A stretch of 5,205 nucleotides of DNA from Oscillospiraceae bacterium (lineage in GTDB: Bacteria > Bacillota > Clostridia > Oscillospirales > Ruminococcaceae), in assembly GCA_017848155.1 (NCBI GenBank), contig JAGAKC010000473.1, positions 1 through 5,205 of the forward strand, given 5' to 3'. The notes beneath the pieces were generated by a model that was given only the letters and a program-made list of their open reading frames with translations, was not told the origin of the DNA and ran no database searches. Shown here in pieces: positions 1 through 5,205 of the stretch; position 1 is the first letter of the stretch; each line of letters begins with the position of its first letter. A program made the translations under genes and the position numbers.

Positions 1-1190
1 CTGCTTTCGTCAATGCCCATGGCGGAAAGTGCTATCCTCATCCTCTGAACATAGCCGTGATGGTCTGCGCCGAGAATGTTTATCGCCTTGTCGTAGCCAC
101 GTGTCACCAGCTTGTCATAGTGATATGCGATATCAGGCACGATGTATGTGGGGAAGCCGTTGGAGCGCACCAGAACGAAGTCCTGATCGCCGCCGAAATC
201 GGTAGCCTTCAGCCACAGCGCACCCTCCTTCTCATAGGTGTGACCGCCGTCCTTCAGCTTGTCGATGACAGCCTTTACAGCGCCGCTGTTGTGCAGTGTG
301 CTCTCCTTGAACCAGTTGTCGTACTTGATGCGGTATTTCAGCAGGTCAGCCTCAAGTCCTGCCTCGTTGAGGGGCAGCGCATAGTCAACAAGCGCCTTTC
401 TCCTGTCCTCCTCGGAGAGTGCGGCAAGGCTGTCGCCGTGCATGTCGTAGTAGTTCTTTGCATGAGCTATGATATCCTGTCCGAGGTATACGTCCTCGGG
501 CATGGGGAATTCAGCGGTATTTCCGTCCTCGCCGTAGATAGCCTTTGTAAAGGTGTCCATATCAGCGCCCCTGCACTCGTTCACGACACGCTGACCCGCC
601 TCGGAGCAGATGTGCATGTAGCGCAGCGAGAGCGACTTTCCGAACTTCTCCACCTGATTTCCTGCGTCGTTGATGTAGAACTCACGGGAAACCTCGTAGC
701 CTGCCTCCTGAAGCAGCGAGGAAAGGCTGTCGCCGATAGCGCCGCCTCTTGCGTTACCGATATGCATGGGACCTGTGGGGTTTGCCGAAACGAACTCCAC
801 CAGCACACGCTTGCCCTTGCCCATGTCGGTCCTGCCGTAGTCATCGCCGAGCTTTATCGCATTTCTTACCACATCGCCAAACCAGCCGCCGCCGATAAAG
901 AAGTTGAGGAAGCCGGGGCCTGCCACCTCGATCTTGTCGAAGGCGGTGCCGGAAAGCTCTGCGCTCTCAACGATCATCTGTGCGATGGCACGGGGGTTGT
1001 TCTTAAGCGCCTTTGCGCTCACCAGTGCGGCATTTGCGGAAAAATCACCGTGGGAAACGTCGCCGGGAATAGTCACCTGAAAGGGGGGCAGCGGCTCTGC
1101 GGGCACCTTGCCCTCTGCTACCATTCTGCCCAGTGCGGACATGATTATCTCCTTGACCTGTGATTTTGCTTCGTTTACAGCATTATACAT
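1..1190 (-). CDS. argS: Arginyl-tRNA synthetase, C-terminus cut by window edge
   Basis: This class I aminoacyl-tRNA synthetase charges tRNA-Arg with arginine in the cytoplasm, using ATP. The open frame gives 396 residues of a protein that is usually about 560-590 long; the rest lies left of the window. An N-terminal additional domain (about residues 1-95) carries the typical GDFSANAA (48-55) and GPGFLNFF (91-98) blocks. The catalytic domain follows with FVSANPTGPMHIGN, the class I HIGH motif being HIGN at 143-146. GADHHGY lies at 374-380. The KMSK-loop region and the anticodon-binding helical domain are beyond the edge. The ATG at 1190 is chosen because GGAGG (1200-1204) precedes it by nine bases and the first 30 residues resemble the usual ArgS N-terminus. 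A second ATG at 1142 also has an AAGGAG ahead of it but would remove that segment. The gene starts 15 bases after ywiB and is the third gene of the ddl operon. Confidence 0.97.
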   Translation of the reverse strand, partial: MYNAVNEAKSQVKEIIMSALGRMVAEGKVPAEPLPPFQVTIPGDVSHGDFSANAALVSAKALKNNPRAIAQMIVESAELSGTAFDKIEVAGPGFLNFFIGGGWFGDVVRNAIKLGDDYGRTDMGKGKRVLVEFVSANPTGPMHIGNARGGAIGDSLSSLLQEAGYEVSREFYINDAGNQVEKFGKSLSLRYMHICSEAGQRVVNECRGADMDTFTKAIYGEDGNTAEFPMPEDVYLGQDIIAHAKNYYDMHGDSLAALSEEDRRKALVDYALPLNEAGLEADLLKYRIKYDNWFKESTLHNSGAVKAVIDKLKDGGHTYEKEGALWLKATDFGGDQDFVLVRSNGFPTYIVPDIAYHYDKLVTRGYDKAINILGADHHGYVQRMRIALSAMGIDES

Positions 1191-1205
1191 CTCTTTTGTC
1201 CTCCG

Positions 1206-1625
1206 TCATATTGTTTTTACAGAAATAGTTATCTCGTTTGAAAGCATAAGACCGCCGTTTACATCTATCGAGTAGCACACCTCTATCTCGCCGCCGTTGT
1301 CCGCCATCACATGGCGCAGCTTCGTCGTGGATATGCCGATCATGCAGTCGCCGAATTCCGTACCGTAGTGGCAGTAGTGGCGCTGACCCTGCTCGAATAC
1401 AAGGCTCGAAAAGGCTGCGCCCGTCCTTGTCATGGTGACCACATCGCCGTGCACCTTAAGCTGGACATGGCTGCCCTCAAAGCCCGTAGCCTCGCTCTCG
1501 TCATAGTCAATGTAATAAGCGCCCTCGTGCAGGCGGTATTCGCCCTTTGTAAACAGGTCCGAGCGGTCGGTCTGACCGTCAGCGGTCTGCTTTATCCTCA
1601 TTCTTATCTGTGCATTATCTGCCAT
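1206..1625 (-). CDS. ywiB: DUF1934 / YwiB family beta-barrel protein
   Basis: A 139-residue protein of the DUF1934 family (Bacillus subtilis YwiB type), a small calycin-like beta-barrel of unknown function. What can be seen is a chain of short alternating strands, no signal peptide and no membrane segment, so it is probably cytosolic. Recognisable family features are an N-terminal strand (about residues 4-16), the central GEYRLHEGAYYIDYDE stretch, a VTMTRTGAAFSSLVFEQG segment, and the GGEIEVCYSIDVNG strand near the C-terminus. Full length matches the family. A weak GGTGA (1630-1634) precedes the ATG. The gene begins 20 bases after the ddl stop and ends 15 bases before argS, so it is translated within one transcript. 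The ywiB-argS adjacency is known from Bacillus and supports the identification; whether the barrel has any role with ArgS is not known. Confidence 0.85.
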   Translation of the reverse strand: MADNAQIRMRIKQTADGQTDRSDLFTKGEYRLHEGAYYIDYDESEATGFEGSHVQLKVHGDVVTMTRTGAAFSSLVFEQGQRHYCHYGTEFGDCMIGISTTKLRHVMADNGGEIEVCYSIDVNGGLMLSNEITISVKTI

Positions 1626-1645
1626 TTTTTCACCGTTTCTTTTTA

Positions 1646-2722
1646 TCAGTTCTCCGAATTACGCTCCACCGCAAGCTCGATTAGCCTGTCAAGCAGCTCA
1701 CCGTAAGGGATGCCCATGTTGTCCATCAGCTTCGGGTACATGCTGATGGGAGTAAATCCGGGGATAGTGTTTATCTCGTTAAGTATTATATCGTCCTCTG
1801 TCACAAAGAAGTCCACTCTCGAAAAGCCGCTGCAGCCCATCGCAGTGTAGGCTCTCTTTGCCGTTTCACGCAGCTCTTCCATCTGCTCCTCTGTTATCTT
1901 TGCAGGGATATCCAGCACCGACGTGCCAAGCTTGTACTTTGCGTCGTAGTCGTAAAACTCCTCCGCAGGGGTTATCTGACCGGGGATGGAAGCGATAAGG
2001 CGGCTGCCGTTTCCGAGCACCGCACACTCTACCTCCTTGCCGATGATCTCTGTTTCGATGACCACCTTTGAGCAGTGCGCAAATGCGATCTTAAGACCGT
2101 TTTTGAGCTGCTCCCTGTCCGCAGCACGGGAAACTCCCACCGAGGAGCCTGCGCATGCAGGCTTAACGAACAGCGGATAACCGCCGAGCTTGCCCTCTAT
2201 CTCGCCGCAGGCGCTGTCGATATCCGAAAGCGCAGAGCGTGTGATGTAGCAGTAGGGCGCAGTCTTTATACCTGCTGTGTCAAGGATGGTGTGGGTGATG
2301 GCCTTATCCATGCATGCCGCAGAGGAGGTCATATCGCAGCCTACGCAGGGCAGACCTGCAAGGGCACAAAGACCCTGTACCGTGCCGTCCTCGCCGTTGA
2401 CGCCGTGCAGCACGGGGAAAACTGCGTCCACCTTGCGCAGGTAGTACTTGTCGTCCGCCCCGAGAAGCAGTATGCCCTTATGCACCGAATCAGGGCTTAT
2501 TACAGCCGTACAGCAGTCGGGATCGTTCTCCCACTCACCTGTCTTTATATCCTCGTACTCACCGGGATAGTATTTCCAGTGTCCCTTTTTGGTGATACCG
2601 ATACACATTACGTCGTACTTATCCTTAGGAATATTGGTCAGCACCGAGTATGCCGAGATAAGCGACACATCGTGCTCGCTGGAAGCGCCGCCGAAAAGTA
2701 CTGCGATCTTAAGCTTTGCCAT
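1646..2722 (-). CDS. ddl: D-alanine--D-alanine ligase
   Basis: This ATP-grasp ligase joins two D-alanines to make the dipeptide that MurF adds to the peptidoglycan precursor; it acts in the cytoplasm. With the ATG at 2722 it is 358 residues, normal for the family. Visible motifs are GGASSEHD (11-18, with the N-terminal-site Glu16), LHGVNGEDG (105-113), the ATP-binding FVKPACAGSSVGV (185-197), DYDAKY (258-263), and the metal-binding set Asp304 in RVDFF with Glu316 and Asn318 in NEIN. Tyr263 corresponds to Tyr216 of Escherichia coli DdlB. Because this Tyr is kept, the enzyme should make D-Ala-D-Ala, not the D-lactate or D-serine dipeptides of Van-type resistance ligases. A GTG three codons upstream (2731) is possible but lies inside the ribosome binding site. 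It is the first gene of the ddl-ywiB-argS operon, behind its own promoter and a structured leader. Confidence 0.96.
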   Translation of the reverse strand: MAKLKIAVLFGGASSEHDVSLISAYSVLTNIPKDKYDVMCIGITKKGHWKYYPGEYEDIKTGEWENDPDCCTAVISPDSVHKGILLLGADDKYYLRKVDAVFPVLHGVNGEDGTVQGLCALAGLPCVGCDMTSSAACMDKAITHTILDTAGIKTAPYCYITRSALSDIDSACGEIEGKLGGYPLFVKPACAGSSVGVSRAADREQLKNGLKIAFAHCSKVVIETEIIGKEVECAVLGNGSRLIASIPGQITPAEEFYDYDAKYKLGTSVLDIPAKITEEQMEELRETAKRAYTAMGCSGFSRVDFFVTEDDIILNEINTIPGFTPISMYPKLMDNMGIPYGELLDRLIELAVERNSEN

Positions 2723-2728
2723 GATACT

Positions 2729-2734
2729 CACCCT
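2729..2734 (-). promoter_or_regulatory. Ribosome binding site that sets the ddl start
   Basis: On the minus strand AGGGTG sits six bases before the ATG at 2722. The alternative GTG start at 2731-2729 is part of this same motif and has no good binding site of its own, so the ATG is preferred. The site abuts an 8-bp hairpin (2734-2752) and shares one base with its stem. Confidence 0.7.
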
Positions 2735-2752
2735 GCAGTGCGCTGCACTGCA
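2734..2752 (-). promoter_or_regulatory. Perfect 8-bp hairpin touching the ddl ribosome binding site
   Basis: TGCAGTGC (2734-2741) and GCACTGCA (2745-2752) form a perfect inverted repeat with a three-base loop. In the ddl mRNA this stem-loop ends exactly where the Shine-Dalgarno sequence begins. It could influence ribosome access or mark a protein or RNA binding site. There is no U-run after it, so it is not an intrinsic terminator. Confidence 0.6.
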
Positions 2753-2760
2753 CCCTTTCC

Positions 2761-2843
2761 CGAAACTATGTATACAGGGGAACTGCCCCTATCGGACTTT
2801 ATGCTCCCTGCTGATGCGATATTCACCGCCGTGCATAGTTCCG
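2761..2843 (-). promoter_or_regulatory. Structured 5' leader of the ddl operon
   Basis: The ddl transcript should carry a leader of about 130 nt. Within it, minus-strand positions 2843-2834 and 2770-2761 can form a 10-bp closing stem (CGGAACUAUG with CAUAGUUUCG). One G-U pair in it makes sense only on the minus strand. Inside is a second hairpin with a GGGG/CCCC core (2776-2780 with 2786-2790), extendable to 7 bp. I do not recognise a known riboswitch or T-box; the T-box AGGGUGGNACCGCG-type signature is absent. A cis-regulatory RNA is an inference from this folding and from its place between promoter and start codon. Confidence 0.45.
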
Positions 2844-2861
2844 CATAATAATACAGTATAT

Positions 2862-2890
2862 ATTGTACCATATTAGCTGCCTTTTTTCAA
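2862..2890 (-). promoter_or_regulatory. Sigma-A promoter of the ddl-ywiB-argS operon
   Basis: On the minus strand a -35 box TTGAAA (2885-2890) and a -10 box TACAAT (2862-2867) are separated by exactly 17 bases. Each box has one mismatch to consensus, and the surroundings are AT-rich. The predicted start of transcription is near 2855, about 130 bases before the ddl ATG. No operator could be recognised. Confidence 0.88.
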
Positions 2891-2947
2891 GGGGGTAACG
2901 GGAAAAAGATACCTCTGACGCAAAAGTTTTGTCGAAATATGTATATT

Positions 2948-2968
2948 AAAAAAGCCCGATCTTCGGGC
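2948..2968 (-). terminator. Rho-independent terminator before the ddl promoter
   Basis: Read on the minus strand, GCCCGA-AGA-TCGGGC forms a 6-bp GC-rich stem (2954-2968) followed directly by six T (2953-2948). It would end transcripts arriving from the DIP1984-family gene and the hairpin region, and it insulates the ddl promoter 60 bases further on. The plus strand has no U-run, so it is one-directional. Confidence 0.88.
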
Positions 2969-2978
2969 AAATTATCTC

Positions 2979-3205
2979 TCGCGCGAAGCGCGAATTTGTT
3001 TAGGTCAAGCCTTTTTAAAGGCTTGTGGGGTGTGCTGGTTAAGTCCGTAGGACATAACTTTCACCACATCAGCGCAAAGCGCTTTATTAAGACAATTAAG
3101 CGCTAAAGGGGTTCGGGGGAAAACAAGAGTTTTCCCCCGATGCTTTTGATGGCTTCCAGACATCAAAAGCATAGTATTCACATTTTCGAAGAGTCCCGTA
3201 GGACT
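2979..3205. repeat. Train of consecutive short hairpins (no gene)
   Basis: This stretch is almost filled by separate inverted repeats. They are TCGCGC/GCGCGA (2979-2993), AAGCCTTT/AAAGGCTT (3007-3024), GTTA-A-GTCC/GGAC-A-TAAC (3038-3058), AGCGC/GCGCT (3071-3083, with a further AGCGCT at 3099-3104), a perfect 12-bp TCGGGGGAAAAC/GTTTTCCCCCGA (3113-3140), a 12-bp stem with GCTTTTGATG/CATCAAAAGC at its core (3140-3172), and AGTCC/GGACT (3192-3205). Read on the minus strand the series ends in the terminator at 2948-2968. It may be a structured RNA, a long 3' trailer of the upstream gene, or a cluster of dispersed palindromic repeats. I do not recognise the family. Open frames run through it but look incidental. 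Confidence 0.6.
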
Positions 3206-3395
3206 GATACAGACGTAATCCCCATGCCCACCCTCGCACACAGTCAATATCCGGTAGTAACGATGCTCAAAAACGATACGGATGTACATTGTCAGGGCAT
3301 AACAGTAAAAATGCGCCTGCCCCGTGCGCCATCCTAAGCGTGGACTCATTCTCAGCCACAGAGATGACATTCGCCCCGTGCGCTACCTGCTTATA
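3206..3395. other. Intergenic stretch, no recognisable content
   Basis: These 190 bases follow the stop of the DIP1984-family gene on the minus strand. I see no conserved protein, no clear promoter and no long inverted repeat. A minus-strand frame (3370-3005) crosses it and the hairpin train, but it encodes nothing recognisable and is judged incidental. Confidence 0.5.
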
Positions 3396-3845
3396 TCAGA
3401 TGTCCGTCGTCCAGTTGGTCATCTGTATCTTTGCGTCAAGCTCACGCAGCTGCTTTGACATGGCGTCCACCTTTTTCTGGAGCGCCCTTACGTCCACCGA
3501 GCTGAGTATCCTTATCTCGGAGCGTGTCGCACGCTGTGCGGTGCAGCTTGCCTCTGAAACAAGCTCACGGTAAGCCTGCAGCTTCATCGTGAGTGCGTCC
3601 CTCTGTGCGATGAGCTGCGTCAGGGTGCAGCCGTCCACAACAGTATTGCAATTTGCATGGTTGATATCCCCGATGAGCTTTTCAAGCCTTGCCACGCAGC
3701 CGTCAAGCTCCGTCAGCAGCTCATTCGGGTCCTCAGCAGGAAGCTCGCCCTCCTGCGTAAGTGCGTTGTTCATCAGTCTTGAGCGCAGCTGTGCTATCCT
3801 GCGGTTGATATCCGCACGCTCCTGTAATGCCTCTGCAAGCTTCAT
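3396..3845 (-). CDS. DIP1984 family (septicolysin-like) small coiled-coil protein
   Basis: A 149-residue, highly charged, mostly helical protein resembling the DIP1984 family, sometimes labelled septicolysin in databases. The molecular function is unknown and the toxin-like label should not be read as evidence. Residues 1-27 form a charged helix (ALQERADINRRIAQLRSRL). An AEDP turn lies at 37-40 and a second helix at about 41-62. The conserved polar INHANCNT segment is at 61-68, LTQLIAQRDAL at 75-85, and the C-terminal block SEIRILSSVDVRALQKKVD...LRELDAKIQMTNW at 109-145 is the most family-like part. No signal peptide or membrane segment is visible, so it is probably cytosolic. The ATG at 3845 is chosen because AAAGGGG lies just upstream and because a 41-codon upstream extension would cross a 9-bp hairpin and has no family resemblance. 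It appears to be transcribed alone, with terminators on both sides. Confidence 0.8.
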   Translation of the reverse strand: MKLAEALQERADINRRIAQLRSRLMNNALTQEGELPAEDPNELLTELDGCVARLEKLIGDINHANCNTVVDGCTLTQLIAQRDALTMKLQAYRELVSEASCTAQRATRSEIRILSSVDVRALQKKVDAMSKQLRELDAKIQMTNWTTDI

Positions 3846-3888
3846 AAGTTGCCCCTTTCTTTTAACGTAATATTGCCCTATACCGTCG

Positions 3889-3910
3889 AAAAAGTCCCGT
3901 TGGGACTTTT
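3889..3910 (-). terminator. Terminator-like hairpin 45 bases before the DIP1984-family start
   Basis: AAAAGTCCC (3890-3898) and GGGACTTTT (3902-3910) form a perfect 9-bp stem with a three-base loop. On the minus strand the stem runs into five T ending at 3889. It has the form of an intrinsic terminator but sits in the leader of the downstream gene, so it could be an attenuator. It could instead be a second terminator for read-through from ilvC if the gene's promoter lies below it. Confidence 0.45.
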
Positions 3911-3939
3911 CCGCCGAAGCATCCGCCCTGCATGCACTC

Positions 3940-4016
3940 ATTGACGGCGATGCCGTCAATTCGCACACTGGTGCGGATAGAAGTTATTTTTCCGACGCAC
4001 ATGTCGTCGGAAAAAT
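3940..4016. repeat. Cluster of three inverted repeats upstream of the DIP1984-family gene
   Basis: Three stems follow one another: ATTGACGGC/GCCGTCAAT (3940-3948 with 3952-3960, 9 bp, loop GAT), CGCAC/GTGCG (3962-3975), and ATTTTTCCGAC/GTCGGAAAAAT (3986-3996 with 4006-4016, 11 bp, loop of nine). None is followed by a clear U-run. The region lies between the terminator at 4023 and the DIP1984-family gene. It should hold that gene's promoter, but I could not identify convincing boxes. Confidence 0.6.
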
Positions 4017-4022
4017 TTATTT

Positions 4023-4043
4023 AAAAAAGCCTGCTTCGCAGGC
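4023..4043 (-). terminator. Rho-independent terminator downstream of ilvC
   Basis: On the minus strand GCCTGC-GAA-GCAGGC (4029-4043) is a 6-bp GC-rich stem followed by six T (4028-4023). It is the first strong minus-strand terminator after the ilvC stop, about 290 bases away. The ilvC transcript would therefore carry a long trailer running antisense through the plus-strand RNA at 4131-4280. It lacks a U-run on the plus strand. Confidence 0.85.
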
Positions 4044-4053
4044 AAAAATATAG

Positions 4054-4108
4054 TTTTTCGACAAGCTGAGGCTGCCCCTTTTAGGAGCAGCCCGAGACCG
4101 TCGAAAAA
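4054..4108. repeat. Hairpin repeat, left copy (nested inverted repeat)
   Basis: TTTTTCGAC (4054-4062) and GTCGAAAAA (4100-4108) form a perfect 9-bp outer stem. Nested inside are GGCTGC (4070-4075) and GCAGCC (4087-4092), extendable to 9 positions with one mismatch. The first 40 bases are closely similar, in the same orientation, to 4278-4316, so two copies of one repeat bracket the structured RNA. The family is not recognised. Confidence 0.6.
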
Positions 4109-4130
4109 GCCACATTCTTAGGCGAACGAG

Positions 4131-4280
4131 AAAGTGCCAGATACTAGGAACCCGCACTACGACTAGGCTTTGTGCCTGTCGTATTGCGGCGTAGCATGGA
4201 TGCTACGAAATCGTCGCCAAAAGGCGGCATGGATGCCGCCAGCCTAGCGACGAACAAGTGACCGACGTAGATGGTACTTT
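4131..4280 (+). ncRNA. TwoAYGGAY-like structured RNA
   Basis: The sequence folds into one closed multi-branched RNA. P1 pairs 4131-4139 with 4272-4280 (AAAGUGCCA with UGGUACUUU), then a tandem G-A/A-G step (4140-4141 with 4270-4271), then UAC/GUA (4142-4144 with 4267-4269). P2 is a long hairpin, 4153-4168 with 4174-4188, having one mismatch and one bulge. P3 (4190-4195 with 4202-4207) is a perfect 6-bp stem with loop AUGGAU. P4 has a 7-bp outer stem (4211-4217 with 4247-4253) and a 6-bp inner stem (4223-4228 with 4235-4240), again with loop AUGGAU. Two hairpins with AYGGAY loops are the defining feature of the TwoAYGGAY candidate RNA described from Clostridia and gut metagenomes; its function is unknown. 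The G-U pair at 4136-4275, the G-A tandem and the loop consensus favour the plus strand. No convincing promoter was found. The flanking family-level boundary is inferred from P1. Confidence 0.8.
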
Positions 4281-4317
4281 ATCGACAGCCTGAGGCTGCT
4301 CTATTAAGAGCAGCCCC
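4278..4317. repeat. Hairpin repeat, right copy
   Basis: GGCTGCTCT (4294-4302) and AGAGCAGCC (4307-4315) form a perfect 9-bp stem with loop ATTA. An overlapping alternative stem CAGCC/GGCTG (4286-4290 with 4294-4298) is mutually exclusive with it. The segment resembles the left copy at 4054-4093 with a handful of substitutions and one single-base length difference. It lies 12 bases beyond the ilvC stop codon. Neither strand has a strong U-run after the stem, so terminator function is uncertain, though on the plus strand a U-rich tail follows more distantly. Confidence 0.55.
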
Positions 4318-4329
4318 TAAACTTATATT

Positions 4330-5205
<876 letters not shown>

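Noticed and set aside
57..1163. Long plus-strand open frame of 368 codons opposite argS
   Set aside because: It is the antisense of the argS reading frame, which encodes unmistakable ArgS motifs; the plus-strand product has no recognisable domain.
1646..2722. Vancomycin-resistance type (D-Ala-D-Lac or D-Ala-D-Ser) ligase
   Set aside because: The DYDAKY motif keeps the Tyr that marks D-Ala-D-Ala ligases, and no vanH, vanX, vanT or vanXY-like neighbour is present.
2834..2847. Short Arg-containing leader peptide (MRNYARR) in the ddl leader, as a transcription attenuator
   Set aside because: The reading frame is only seven codons, lacks a ribosome binding site and starts just after the predicted transcription start; three Arg codons alone are not enough support.
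2075..2848. Plus-strand open frame of 257 codons opposite ddl
   Set aside because: It is antisense to the conserved ddl frame and runs past it through the ddl leader. No ribosome binding site or recognisable protein was seen.
2979..3205. CRISPR array
   Set aside because: The repeats are different palindromes of varying length with no constant direct repeat or regular spacer.
3005..3370. Minus-strand open frame of 121 codons right after the DIP1984-family gene
   Set aside because: It runs straight through the hairpin train, so its C-terminal half is dictated by palindromes. The ribosome binding site is too close to the ATG, and the product resembles no family I know. A real orphan gene is possible but unlikely.
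3846..3968. 41-codon N-terminal extension of the DIP1984-family protein (start at 3968)
   Set aside because: The extension covers two perfect hairpins, lacks a ribosome binding site, and precedes an ATG at 3845 that has a good AAAGGGG site and the family's usual N-terminus.
4054..4317. Complete insertion sequence or MITE
   Set aside because: No transposase is present, the bracketing repeats are direct copies instead of terminal inverted repeats, and no target-site duplication could be identified.

Overview
The window looks like chromosomal DNA from a Firmicute, most likely a Ruminococcus-type gut or rumen Clostridium-class organism. This is inferred from the protein variants, the ywiB-argS gene pairing also known in Bacillus, the sigma-A promoter with strong GGAGG-type ribosome binding sites, and intergenic regions crowded with short perfect hairpins. 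Species cannot be fixed from this sequence. All five protein genes that can be supported lie on the minus strand, so transcription runs from high to low coordinates.

In transcription order the layout is as follows. (1) 5205-4330: ilvC, ketol-acid reductoisomerase, missing about 40 N-terminal residues at the window edge. (2) 4329-4023: a structured non-coding region holding two copies of a hairpin-bearing repeat. Between them is a compact, well-formed RNA on the opposite (plus) strand at 4131-4280. It has two hairpins that both present an AUGGAU loop, matching the TwoAYGGAY candidate RNA. A minus-strand intrinsic terminator sits at 4023-4043. (3) 4016-3846: an upstream region with several perfect inverted repeats, one of them terminator-like. 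(4) 3845-3396: a small coiled-coil protein of the DIP1984 family. (5) 3395-2948: about 450 bases without a convincing gene. The distal 250 bases are a train of consecutive hairpins closing with a terminator. (6) 2890-2723: a clear sigma-A promoter and a roughly 130-nt structured leader. (7) 2722-1: a tight operon of ddl (D-alanine--D-alanine ligase), ywiB (DUF1934 beta-barrel) and argS (arginyl-tRNA synthetase, cut by the window edge).

The protein genes are housekeeping: branched-chain amino-acid synthesis, peptidoglycan precursor synthesis and tRNA charging. The unusual content is between the genes. The TwoAYGGAY-like RNA is the strongest candidate for a poorly understood system. Its strand is supported by G-U pairs and a tandem G-A motif that make sense only on the plus strand, and it lies antisense to the 3' trailer of ilvC. 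The hairpin train at 2954-3205 and the ddl leader are further unexplained structured elements.
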